A stretch of DNA of 64,000 nt from Endozoicomonas sp. ISHI1. Its GTDB lineage: Bacteria > Pseudomonadota > Gammaproteobacteria > Pseudomonadales > Endozoicomonadaceae. The position numbers and the translations under genes are program-made. The DNA lies in NCBI RefSeq assembly GCF_024606225.1, contig NZ_JAGRPU010000002.1:124001-188000 (forward strand), read 5' to 3'. Positions within the stretch are counted from its first letter, which is position 1. Every line of letters begins with the position of its first letter. Below are positions 45,864 through 54,143 of this stretch, piece by piece. The notes under the pieces are model-generated. The model ran no database searches, was not told the origin of the DNA, and saw only the letters and a list, made by a program, of their open reading frames with translations.

Positions 45864-46537
45864 TCTCTATTCACCTCTTTATGTGCTTTAACGACCAGTG
45901 TCTTGCACTGATTGATATCCAGGTCCGACCTCTCTGAACTCCGGATAGTATCGCGAAATGAAACAGGCAGTTTTAATTCCAGCCTTTTGATAAAGGCAGG
46001 AGGACTGTCTGAGAAAGCCCTTCCGAGCACCTGAAAACCAGATTGCATAAGATAACGTTTAAAACTATCAAGATGATCCCAGTCAATCAAAAAACTTGGT
46101 CCCAGATCACTTCCGATGCGACTGAAAAACTGCGCCTTTTTAACAGCAAAACGAAACCCATCCTCTCCCAGTGTTTTCTTTAGCAACAGTCTTTCCTGCT
46201 TACGAAGGGTATTTCGAATAACGCTTTCGTTTAGAATAATACCCAAATAAAAAGCCAGCTTTGTAATGGCTTCTTCGTTCGCCAGGGCTACTCTTTTGTG
46301 CTTTTCATCAAAGTCGTAATCATAGTCATTGCTCAGATCAAACTCTTTTAGTAAAAAATGAGACAGATGGTAATCTGCATTACCGGCTTTTCTGAGCTGT
46401 TTGACCAGTGGTGATAACTTGATGGTTTTCAACCAGCTGTGATGAATAAAGCGCACTAAGTACAGGTTAAATTCAGCAACGGACTGAAACAGCTCTAATT
46501 GTGGGTCTTCCTCGGGGTATCGCTGCTCTGCGTTCAT
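45842..46537 (-). CDS. sctK: T3SS sorting-platform protein SctK
   Basis: SctK (YscK) is a cytoplasmic accessory protein of the sorting platform that contacts the C-ring and inner ring. The 231-residue protein fits the family in length and in position between sctJ and sctL. Segments such as FNLYLVRFIHHSWLKTIKLS and VALANEEAITKLAFYLGIIL agree with the YscK pattern. The ATG shares a base with the sctJ stop (TAATG) and has AGGAAGAG upstream; a longer upstream frame overlaps sctJ and is rejected. Confidence 0.85.
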   Translation of the reverse strand: MNAEQRYPEEDPQLELFQSVAEFNLYLVRFIHHSWLKTIKLSPLVKQLRKAGNADYHLSHFLLKEFDLSNDYDYDFDEKHKRVALANEEAITKLAFYLGIILNESVIRNTLRKQERLLLKKTLGEDGFRFAVKKAQFFSRIGSDLGPSFLIDWDHLDSFKRYLMQSGFQVLGRAFSDSPPAFIKRLELKLPVSFRDTIRSSERSDLDINQCKTLVVKAHKEVNREWRHLFV

Positions 46538-47325
46538 TAACTCTTCCTGACTTTTTTCTTGCCTTTCTTCATGAACATCATCCAGTACAGTGCTCCACAA
46601 CCGGCCAGTGCCACGATCAAGAGAAACAGGAGTCCGTAGACAACGCCCCTCAAAGCACCGGCGGAAGAAGGATTCACTTTAACGAAAAAAACCGATTCCA
46701 TTTTGGGCGCGGCACTGCTCCCCTGATTAATGCGAGTAGCAGGAAAGAGAGAAACCGTGATTTTATCAAGAGACAGGCCTTCAATACTGTTAGACACCAG
46801 TGTTTTCACCTTTGGAATGAAGCCAGCCAGCTCCAGTTCTGGTGTGTACTTGATAAACACAGAGGCTGAGGAAGGGTAATTGACATCACTCAGAGAATCC
46901 TGCTCCTGAGGCAGGACAACATGGACACGAGCGGTGATAACACCATCAATCATGGATAATGTTGATGAAAGCTCTTGTGACATGGAATAGGTATAACGAG
47001 CTCTCTCTTCAGTGGGTGAAGAGATCAGACCGTCTTTTGGAAAAATATCACCAATTGAAGAGTATTTCTCCTTGGGGTATCCGTAACCACGAAGCAACTT
47101 GATGGATCTTGAAACTTCCTCAGATGGCACCATCAGGGTCACCATCTTGTCCTTATTGATAAGCTTTTCCGCAGGTATTTCGCCATCCAACAGGATGGCC
47201 AGCATGTCATTGCCTTCCTTTTCAGAAAGGCCAGAATAGAGCTCAACCTGACACCCTGACAGCAGAAAGCTGAGGCAGATGAATCCCAGGTATTTCAGAG
47301 TACGGTGCACAGTTCCCTTGCTCAT
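46537..47325 (-). CDS. sctJ: T3SS inner-ring lipoprotein SctJ
   Basis: SctJ (YscJ/PrgK) forms the inner-membrane ring of the injectisome. The 262-residue protein has a lipobox (LSFLLSGC, Cys25) and the YscJ/FliF ring-building domains (VELYSGLSEKEGNDMLAILL, VARVHVVLP-like ITARVHVVLPQ, PSSASVFIKYTPEL). It ends with a C-terminal membrane helix (about residues 225-252) and a basic tail. It is followed without gap by sctK. The size and lipid anchor match the Ysc family. Confidence 0.96.
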   Translation of the reverse strand: MSKGTVHRTLKYLGFICLSFLLSGCQVELYSGLSEKEGNDMLAILLDGEIPAEKLINKDKMVTLMVPSEEVSRSIKLLRGYGYPKEKYSSIGDIFPKDGLISSPTEERARYTYSMSQELSSTLSMIDGVITARVHVVLPQEQDSLSDVNYPSSASVFIKYTPELELAGFIPKVKTLVSNSIEGLSLDKITVSLFPATRINQGSSAAPKMESVFFVKVNPSSAGALRGVVYGLLFLLIVALAGCGALYWMMFMKKGKKKVRKS

Positions 47326-47403
47326 GAACGGGTAACTCCGGCTGTATTTCTGGATTCAAAATAACCAGACGGCTGTGCACCTGCTTCAGGATTTTGTCAG
47401 GAA

Positions 47404-47820
47404 TTATTGATTACGCAGCAGAGTATCAAACGTCTGAGTACTCTTACTGACAATCTTCCCTATGTAATCCTCGGTGACCATCAGGTTGGTCATGGCCATC
47501 TGGGTTTTAAACATGTCCTGCATGGTCATCGTTTCACCAGGCTGCAGGTTAGAAACGACATTTTCCTTACCTGCTTCAACATGCTCTTTCAATCCCTGCA
47601 TACCTCTGAGAATCTTATCTCCCAGAGTCAAGGCTTCCCCATCAGGTTGTCCAACTGCTGAAGCAGCTTGTATTGCCTGCTGTCCATCGGCATCACCCGA
47701 AAGCAAGCTGCCAAATTTTTCTGCCGCACCTGCATCCACTTTCTCCGGAACGGCAAACGTTTCGGCAGATTCAAGCGCTTTCTCTGTCAGGCCTTCTGAG
47801 TTGATAATATTTTCGGCCAT
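47404..47820 (-). CDS. sctI: T3SS inner rod protein SctI
   Basis: SctI (YscI/PrgJ) polymerises beneath the needle and helps set substrate switching. The 138-residue protein has the family C-terminus clearly: GDKILRGMQGL, then MTMQDMFKTQMAMTNLMV and KIVSKSTQTFDTLLRNQ. It lies directly before sctJ, as in Ysc operons. AGAGGT lies seven to eight bases before the start. No needle protein SctF is recognised nearby. Confidence 0.92.
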   Translation of the reverse strand: MAENIINSEGLTEKALESAETFAVPEKVDAGAAEKFGSLLSGDADGQQAIQAASAVGQPDGEALTLGDKILRGMQGLKEHVEAGKENVVSNLQPGETMTMQDMFKTQMAMTNLMVTEDYIGKIVSKSTQTFDTLLRNQ

Positions 47821-47880
47821 ATAGCAGACCTCTTGAGTTGGTCTCCGTTTTCAGCAGGCTGGGCCTGCCACCCTGCAACC

Positions 47881-48252
47881 TCAAGCAGCAAGCTGCTCAG
47901 ATTGTCTTACTATTGTTTCGATGGCACTTTCAACAGTTGGACGGGAGAACTGTTCATTATTGAGATGAATCAACCAGACCAGTTCCTCTTCTCCTTTCAG
48001 CCCTGCCTGCAATGGCAGCGCAAGAGACTGGGTGTAATGACATTTTCTTAGCGCATGAACCAGGCTTTTGCAGGCATCAAATCGGGACAACCCCTGAACC
48101 ATGTAAATAAGAACACCCTCTTCCTGTGTCTCCAGATACAGCGTCTTTTCAGATTCAAACTCAATGCTGATCACTCCGGATGTGCCAAAACTGAGCCCGT
48201 CAATACCTACTCCCCGGCCAATATCCGAAACCACTTCATCGCGCCAATCCAT
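47881..48252 (-). CDS. sycN: SycN-like T3SS chaperone
   Basis: A 123-residue class I chaperone. The start MDWRDEVVSDIGRGVGID and the distribution of hydrophobic residues match the small CesT/SycN family. In Yersinia, SycN with YscB chaperones the gatekeeper YopN. This gene follows the gatekeeper sctW directly, which supports the assignment. AAGCAGG lies upstream of the start. No YscB partner is seen in the window. Confidence 0.7.
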   Translation of the reverse strand: MDWRDEVVSDIGRGVGIDGLSFGTSGVISIEFESEKTLYLETQEEGVLIYMVQGLSRFDACKSLVHALRKCHYTQSLALPLQAGLKGEEELVWLIHLNNEQFSRPTVESAIETIVRQSEQLAA

Positions 48253-48299
48253 AGCCTGCTTCCCTCATGCTATCCCGCTTTCACAGTCTTCAATGGTGG

Positions 48300-49574
48300 C
48301 TACTGAGATTTTTGTTCCTTCTCAGCAGAAAAAAAAGGCGTTTCAACTTTCTTACTTGATGGCAAATCCAGAGAGGCGGTTATCTCACCCAGGAAATTAT
48401 CATCCAGCCCGGTATCCAAAACAGCTTCTTCAATCGCCTCTGACTCTTCCTCTTCAATTTTGTTATCCAGACTGTCCGTTGCTGCTGACAACATATTCAG
48501 CTTGGTCTCATCATTGGTAAACACTTCTTCAGGAATGGACCTCACAATATCGACGATGGAAGTCAGAGCAAAAATATGAGCTTCCAGTTTTTCCAGATTC
48601 ATTTTTAACGGTAACTTTTCAAAGTCAGACTCTGTGACCCACTGTTTATCGACGAGATCCAGCATCTCTCCCATCAGCACAAGACGAACGACGTTTTCTT
48701 CAGGGAATGTTCTTTCCAGCCTCTCTTCCGCTTCACAGCAGGCATCATGAACGCCTGACTGAATCTTCAACCCTTTCATATCATCAATAATGACTTTCAA
48801 TCTGACCGGTGAAGTAGAATGAGTCGTACAGTTCAGGTCCGTTGCAAGGAGATCAAGTTGTCCCTGAATAGCCCCTTCGAGATTTTCTGCTCCATAAGTT
48901 TCTACCAGATAGCGGTAAGTTTTTTTGAGTGAACCATCATCTCGAACGTGATCCATCTTCGCTGAATCAATAAGATCAGCATAGCTTTCACGGACCGTGC
49001 GAACATCAACATCAAAGCCCATTTCTTCAATCATCTGGGCTGCCGACTCAGAGATATTGAGACCAGCCTGGATCAGTGTCGGATTCTTTTCCCTGATGCT
49101 TTGTTGAGCCTTTCGAATTTGACTGGCTTTCTCTTGGTCTCCCAGCTCTTCGAAATAGTCTGCGGCAAAATCAAGTGCTGCAAATTGCTCGAGCACATCA
49201 TCCGAAAATTCCTGTGCTTGCTTAAGAACCTGATTGGGGTTGAGATTGGCTTGATTACTGAAATTATTAGCCAGGTCCTTAAACGCCTGGGTTTCCTGAA
49301 TTGCCTGTATTTTCCGGATGCGCTCAAGAAGCTTGTCAGAGAGTTCTGAACCGGAAGAGAGTTTTCTGTCTTTGAGTTTGGTTTGCTTGAAGCGGTCGGC
49401 GACCATGGAAAGCTCTTCTGCACTGTCAAGCAGTGCAGAAGTAGCATCAGACCGGACTTGAACCGTCTGTCCGGCAACCTTGCCTTTGGCCCCCTGGTTG
49501 CCTGCAACGTTCTGGTTACTCTCCAGAAACGATGGCGCTGAGGCACCACCGGCCCTGTCGAGTGGAATAGTCAT
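48300..49574 (-). CDS. sctW: T3SS gatekeeper SctW (YopN-TyeA fusion type)
   Basis: SctW controls the switch from translocator to effector secretion. The 424-residue protein is of the InvE/MxiC/CopN form in which YopN-like and TyeA-like parts are one chain. The N-terminal third has ALLDSAEELSMVADRFKQ, typical of the secretion/chaperone-binding region. The central helical domain has KNPTLIQAGLNISESAAQM, and the C-terminal TyeA-like part has VRLVLMGEMLDLVDKQWVT. It ends with an extra acidic tail of about 60 residues. GGAGG lies six bases before the start. Confidence 0.9.
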   Translation of the reverse strand: MTIPLDRAGGASAPSFLESNQNVAGNQGAKGKVAGQTVQVRSDATSALLDSAEELSMVADRFKQTKLKDRKLSSGSELSDKLLERIRKIQAIQETQAFKDLANNFSNQANLNPNQVLKQAQEFSDDVLEQFAALDFAADYFEELGDQEKASQIRKAQQSIREKNPTLIQAGLNISESAAQMIEEMGFDVDVRTVRESYADLIDSAKMDHVRDDGSLKKTYRYLVETYGAENLEGAIQGQLDLLATDLNCTTHSTSPVRLKVIIDDMKGLKIQSGVHDACCEAEERLERTFPEENVVRLVLMGEMLDLVDKQWVTESDFEKLPLKMNLEKLEAHIFALTSIVDIVRSIPEEVFTNDETKLNMLSAATDSLDNKIEEEESEAIEEAVLDTGLDDNFLGEITASLDLPSSKKVETPFFSAEKEQKSQ

Positions 49575-49635
49575 GTCATGCCTCCTGCATGTCGTAGACG
49601 GGAATTCCTACACCCGCGAACCTGAGCTTATCTGT

Positions 49636-51129
49636 CTAGCCTCTAGTGGTAGTTTTCAGCGTTTCGAACCAGGTTCGTATAATTTCGTCCATTTTGCTTT
49701 GAACCGTCTTAACCATGTCCTGGTGCATTTGCATCCATTCAGATGAACTCTGGGCGGCGTTTTCGTGGGTTTTCTGGAAGGCTTCATGCTCTTTCTGTCG
49801 TGCCTGGTGTTCAGACGACTGATAGTTGAAACCCGCAGAAATAATGTCACCCACCCCCGTTACCATTTGAGCCTTCTGGGTAGCCAACTGCATCTTGATA
49901 TTCCTATCAGCAGCGGAACCACCACCCGATGCCCCGCGAATGGCCACCGCACCAGCCCCTATTTTCATGACACCACTGGCCATTCCGGCTGCCAGAGAAA
50001 AGATGGCGGCTTTTCTCATTTCTCCGGCCTGGTGCAGAACTTCCTGCTTGGCCGCATCATACTCAATGGCTCTGGTTTCCCTGGCGGTTCTTCGACCCTG
50101 AACACTCATCTCGTGAAGGAGTTCAAACACAGTAAAAATGTCCACCAGCTGTTGTAGAACCCTGTCCCCGATCGGGCTGCCCGTTGATAGTACGTTGGCG
50201 GCCTTTGCCATCTCTTGCAGATGAGCCAGCTGATTAGCATCCGTTGATCGAGCCAGCTTATCTAGAGTTTTCAAAGATTGTGGATCGGCCGTTGCCAGTA
50301 GCACATCGGCTTCTGGATCACTGAAACCCATTTGTTTCAGTAGATCTTTCTGTTGTTCAGTGCCAAATGTTTGGCCATTCAACAGTGCCGTCAAACGTTC
50401 TGCCTGAGTATTGCTGAACCCCTGAGAGGTCAGTGCCGATTTATTTTTTCCGGACCCGGTCTGGTGAGTAGACGTCAGCGAATTACCTTCATCATCCGGA
50501 TCAGCCAGTGACAGCAGGGCATCCACTTGACTTTCACTAAAACCCATGGATTTCAGAGCGTCTTTTTTACCCTGCAAGGCTGACTGACCTCCGTGCATCG
50601 ACGCCAGAGAGTTACCCGCATCATCGGGATCAGCCAGTGACATCAGGGCATCGAGCTGGCTCTGACTGAAGCCCATTCCGGCAAGAACACTTCTCTTGCC
50701 CTCAGCAGTTCCGAGATTATGACCATGAAGACTGCTTAAAAGACCGGCACTTCCTTTCAAAAGATCGGCGTTTCTTTGCAGTTGCTGTTGCTGTTGCGGA
50801 TTGAGGTTGCCACTGCGTAAACTTTCCGCCAGCTTCTGAGTCTTTTCAAGAGATGACTGAGTCAGCTTACTGATATCGTTGACGTCAGAATTGGCTGTTT
50901 CAAGATGGGTGGGCTTGACATCACCGGGTTTATCAAGCTCTGGCGCCCTCTTCTGCTGACCTTTCAATACTTCGGTATTTTTGGCTTCACGGGAATATCG
51001 AAGGTTTTCACCATCGAGATCTCCACGACCGACTTCGTCCAGAGGGGCTGAGCCAGCCAGTGCTGATGCCTGAGAACCATAGTCCACCGGCGTATTCTGT
51101 GACGCGCCTGTCTGTCCTACCTGTGACAT
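49636..51129 (-). CDS. sctB: T3SS translocator SctB (YopD/IpaC-like) with internal repeats
   Basis: The hydrophilic translocator that, with SctE, makes the pore in the host membrane. The 497-residue protein has one moderately hydrophobic region (about residues 373-402; AIFSLAAGMASGVMKIGAGA) and an amphipathic helical C-terminus ending WFETLKTTTRG, the YopD/IpaC pattern. Residues 145-283 hold two good and two degenerate copies of a module with the core MGFSESQVDALLSLADPDD, also found in SctE and the tip protein. A long Gln-rich stretch precedes them. The order tip, LcrH, SctE, SctB mirrors lcrV-lcrH-yopB-yopD. AGGAGGT precedes the start. Confidence 0.82.
   Translation of the reverse strand: MSQVGQTGASQNTPVDYGSQASALAGSAPLDEVGRGDLDGENLRYSREAKNTEVLKGQQKRAPELDKPGDVKPTHLETANSDVNDISKLTQSSLEKTQKLAESLRSGNLNPQQQQQLQRNADLLKGSAGLLSSLHGHNLGTAEGKRSVLAGMGFSQSQLDALMSLADPDDAGNSLASMHGGQSALQGKKDALKSMGFSESQVDALLSLADPDDEGNSLTSTHQTGSGKNKSALTSQGFSNTQAERLTALLNGQTFGTEQQKDLLKQMGFSDPEADVLLATADPQSLKTLDKLARSTDANQLAHLQEMAKAANVLSTGSPIGDRVLQQLVDIFTVFELLHEMSVQGRRTARETRAIEYDAAKQEVLHQAGEMRKAAIFSLAAGMASGVMKIGAGAVAIRGASGGGSAADRNIKMQLATQKAQMVTGVGDIISAGFNYQSSEHQARQKEHEAFQKTHENAAQSSSEWMQMHQDMVKTVQSKMDEIIRTWFETLKTTTRG
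50281..50697 (-). repeat. Tandem protein-coding repeats in sctB (MGFS...LADPDD module)
   Basis: Copies encode residues 145-179 (50697-50593) and 188-222 (50568-50464), with strong identity, and 230-250 (50442-50380) and 261-283 (50349-50281), degenerate. The shared core is GFS-x-S/T-Q-x-D-A-L-x-S-L-A-D-P-D-D-x-G-N-S-L. Single copies also lie in sctE (52353-52249) and in the tip gene (53965-53861). The repeat within and between adjacent T3SS genes points to module duplication. Confidence 0.85.
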
Positions 51130-51147
51130 AATCTACCTCCTTGAGAC

Positions 51148-52701
51148 TCAGGCACGCAGGTTGCGCGCAAGTGTAGTCTTGGTTTCGTGATTCGCTTTAA
51201 TGATGCTGGCAGCTGTGGAGTAGCCATTCTGGAGTTCTTGGATAGCCTTTTCCAAACCTTCCATAGCATCATCGATGGCCTTCTGGATCCTGACCATTTC
51301 GGCTTTTTCTTCAAGCGCTTCCGCCCTGAATATGTCTGCTTCGTATTTGTAAACAGAGGTTCCGATATCAGCACCACCCGAAGCCATCTGACCAGCCCCC
51401 CCTATCCACTGGGCTGTCTGTCCTATCCTGGACAGGATCGCAACATTTTTTGCAACAGCAGCTGATGTGGTTGCAGCCGTGTTGGCGCCTGTCGCCGTCA
51501 CCGATGCAGCGGTTGAAGACCCTGTTGCTGTTCCCGAGGCTGTACTGGCAGCGGCGCCACCAGCACCGGCAGCTCCGCCTGCGAAAGCTGCACCCGCAGA
51601 AAGTGCGATCATAATGACGGCCCAAAAGACCGTGGCACCAATTTTGGCATCTCTCTCACCGTCTTCGTCACTGGCAAGACCGTCAAAAATTTTCATCATA
51701 AAGTTACTGGTTTCTGATGAAACCGTCATAGTGATCATAAGACCCGTCGCTGCAACCATCAGACTTGCGGCAACAATACTTAAAGCACCACCGGTAAGAA
51801 CTCCCGCAGCAGCCACAGCGACGGTTGCAATCGCCAAGAATACCAGCGCGATATAACTGAAAATCTTCCCTACCATTTGAGATTTTTTCGATTCTTCGAC
51901 TTTTGCAATGGATTCGCGGATTTTAGATATGATATTGCTACTGCGTTGCTCAGCAGCAACCTGACCTATCTTGATACTCTCCTGATCAAACCGGAGTCGC
52001 TCGTTCTGTAACTTTGACTGAATCTGAACCAGCATCGTGGTAGCGCTATCAATATCCAGAGGCTTTTCAGCGTTGAAAGCCGCTTTGGTAAACGCATTGA
52101 GATCTTTAGTCAGCTCAGCTTTCAGATCATCCGGAATTTCTCTGATGGCAGAGAAACGGACCATGACATCTTCGAAAGTATTGAACAATGTATTCAGTTT
52201 GGGATCGCCACCCCGGGCTTCCATATCTTTGAATCTGGCAGAAGAAGAGTGCATCGGAGCAAGAGCGTTTTTGGGATCATTGGGATCAGCCACGGCCAGC
52301 ATCCCGTCAATTTGGGATTTACTAAAGCCCATACTTTCAAGCTCAGTACGCTTAGCCTGAAGCTGGTTTGTCTGCTTTCTGATGGGGAGATTTTTCTGTT
52401 CCTGAACCACCTCACCGGGCGTCTTGGGTCGGTTTGCCGACTTTTCCATGGCCTGCCCTTCCTGATGCTTCAATACTTCTGCGGTAGCCTTGTCAGACTC
52501 AGCATCAGCCGATGGAGCATCCAGAACCGGCGCATTGATATGAGCTTTTGGGGCTTCACCACCTTCCGTTCTGGAGTAACTGTTCTGGTGACTAAAGCCT
52601 CGTTGAACCGGATTTTCTTCACTATCAACGGCATCAAAAGAAGCCTGATGAATGTTTCCGGTTTGCTCTGTGGTAACAGGTCCCTGACTGATTGAAGACA
52701 T
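51148..52701 (-). CDS. sctE: T3SS translocator SctE (YopB/IpaB-like)
   Basis: The major hydrophobic translocator. The 517-residue protein has two hydrophobic regions (about residues 279-327 and 354-385; IALVFLAIATVAVAAAGVL and VFWAVIMIALSAGAAFAGG), the arrangement of YopB/IpaB/EspD proteins. A predicted coiled coil precedes them, and a helical C-terminus follows. One copy of the MGFS/LADP module lies at residues 117-151 (MGFSKSQIDGMLAVADPND). The N-terminal 110 residues look disordered and would bind the LcrH-type chaperone encoded upstream. GGGAAGAGG precedes the start. Confidence 0.88.
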   Translation of the reverse strand: MSSISQGPVTTEQTGNIHQASFDAVDSEENPVQRGFSHQNSYSRTEGGEAPKAHINAPVLDAPSADAESDKATAEVLKHQEGQAMEKSANRPKTPGEVVQEQKNLPIRKQTNQLQAKRTELESMGFSKSQIDGMLAVADPNDPKNALAPMHSSSARFKDMEARGGDPKLNTLFNTFEDVMVRFSAIREIPDDLKAELTKDLNAFTKAAFNAEKPLDIDSATTMLVQIQSKLQNERLRFDQESIKIGQVAAEQRSSNIISKIRESIAKVEESKKSQMVGKIFSYIALVFLAIATVAVAAAGVLTGGALSIVAASLMVAATGLMITMTVSSETSNFMMKIFDGLASDEDGERDAKIGATVFWAVIMIALSAGAAFAGGAAGAGGAAASTASGTATGSSTAASVTATGANTAATTSAAVAKNVAILSRIGQTAQWIGGAGQMASGGADIGTSVYKYEADIFRAEALEEKAEMVRIQKAIDDAMEGLEKAIQELQNGYSTAASIIKANHETKTTLARNLRA

Positions 52702-52717
52702 CCTTTCACCTCTTCCC

Positions 52718-53209
52718 TTAACTGCTCAGGTTATCCAGCATGCTTTCGGCTCTCTGTTTCTCTTCCTCGTAAGCAGCCGTATTTCCAGCCCATTCAATGG
52801 CCGTCTCGTAAGACATTTTTGCTTTTTCGTTGTCACCCATCGCCAGATGACAGTCAGCGATGTAGATCATGGGTCTGGGATCGTCGGCATCCAGTACCGT
52901 GGCAAAAGTGAAGATCTCAATAGCATTTTCATACTGCTTCATCATTTGCTGACAGGCGCCGAGACCCATGAAGTATTTTCGATTGAAGTGATCATAGAAG
53001 CAGAGGAACTGAAAGACCTTTTGTGCCTCTTCGTACTTCCCCCCCTGATAAAGGTTATAAGCGACGCTATATATAGCTTCCATGGCATCATCGCTCATAT
53101 TCTTCAGATCTTTGAAGGTTCCCCCCTTACCAAAGAACTCAAGAAGCATATCATCGAGTTCTTCAGTTTCGTTCATTCTGGCTTCTTCATTCACAGCGTG
53201 ATCCTCCAT
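52718..53209 (-). CDS. sycD: T3SS translocator chaperone LcrH/SycD (SicA/IpgC family)
   Basis: A class II chaperone of three TPRs that binds both pore-forming translocators before export. The 163-residue protein fits LcrH/IpgC in size. Motifs are MEAIYSVAYNLYQGGKYEEA, FQFLCFYDHFNRKYFMGLGA and MIYIADCHLAMGDNEKA. Start choice is open: ATG 53209 has a poor site, while GTG 53194 has GGAGG eight bases upstream and would shorten the protein by five residues. The gene lies between the tip protein and SctE, as in lcrVH-yopBD. Confidence 0.92.
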   Translation of the reverse strand: MEDHAVNEEARMNETEELDDMLLEFFGKGGTFKDLKNMSDDAMEAIYSVAYNLYQGGKYEEAQKVFQFLCFYDHFNRKYFMGLGACQQMMKQYENAIEIFTFATVLDADDPRPMIYIADCHLAMGDNEKAKMSYETAIEWAGNTAAYEEEKQRAESMLDNLSS

Positions 53210-53212
53210 GAT

Positions 53213-54049
53213 TCACCGTAGGTTCTGAATAATTGTACTCAGTGACTGATAGTATTTGTTGACGAAGTTAGAAAGCATTTCAAAGCTTTGATTATATTTA
53301 TTTATAGTCTGCTGTAGTTTAGTTGTTTCCAGCTGGGATTGACTGGTCAATGCCTCAATTTTGGTCTTTAAACCTTCGATATTGACCTCCCAGTCTGCTG
53401 AATTGTGATCAGTACCACCCTGGTACTTGGCACCGAGACTGTCCCAAAACTCCTTGAACTCCGGACTAAAGGTTGTTGTGCCCGATGTACCGGCGTCTGC
53501 TTTTTTAGCTTTAGCTTTAGCTAACCAGTCGTTTGCCACTTCCAACTGGGCATTCTTGTCCTGAATCGATTCAATCTGCTCTCTGAGTTGAACCTCTATG
53601 ATTTCCGCCCTGGCCGTAAGAACTGACATCACCAGGGCATCCAGACTGGGTTTGGAAAAATCGACAGGCTCTCCATTCAAATAGGCATTCACAGAGGCGG
53701 CCCCCGGGCCAATGTAATTGTCTCCCTGCCAGTTGCTCGGATCACTGACCTGATTCATCAGTGAGACCGGCGTCTGGACATAAACCAGCTGTTTTGCCGC
53801 ATCCGTGAGCTTGCCAGCGTATTGAAGAGAATTGAGTGTCGACTTATCAACAGTATAAAAATGAGTAGGTGTCAGGGAATTTCCCTGATCATCAGGGTCG
53901 GCCAGTGAGAGCAAAGCATCTATCTGAGCATCACTGAAACCCGCCGCCCTGAGTGAGTCCCTTTTAGCGTCAGTAAGATGAACTGACCCTCGCGTGCCAG
54001 AGAGTGTTACTCCTCCCTTGTTATCCACCGATGGTGTGGAATCAGTCAT
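53213..54049 (-). CDS. sctA: T3SS needle-tip/filament protein SctA-like
   Basis: A 278-residue hydrophilic protein in the place of LcrV. It begins with a short N-terminal region and one copy of the MGFS-type module (residues 29-63; AAGFSDAQIDALLSLADPDD). A helical central part and a long C-terminal coiled-coil helix follow (LETTKLQQTINKYNQSFEML, then NKYYQSLSTIIQNL), a form seen in IpaD, EspA and LcrV-type tip proteins. The coiled coil would let it pack on the needle. The start at 54049 follows GGGAG; a frame nine codons longer lacks a good site. Overall similarity is low, so the role is inferred from position and fold. Confidence 0.7.
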   Translation of the reverse strand: MTDSTPSVDNKGGVTLSGTRGSVHLTDAKRDSLRAAGFSDAQIDALLSLADPDDQGNSLTPTHFYTVDKSTLNSLQYAGKLTDAAKQLVYVQTPVSLMNQVSDPSNWQGDNYIGPGAASVNAYLNGEPVDFSKPSLDALVMSVLTARAEIIEVQLREQIESIQDKNAQLEVANDWLAKAKAKKADAGTSGTTTFSPEFKEFWDSLGAKYQGGTDHNSADWEVNIEGLKTKIEALTSQSQLETTKLQQTINKYNQSFEMLSNFVNKYYQSLSTIIQNLR

Positions 54050-54143
54050 AAATTGGCTCCCTGCCGCTCTGAGCAAACCACATTAGAATTAATTTAGTAC
54101 ATGGTTTTCATGCGAAAATTTCATTAAAAACGTAAATTATGCG

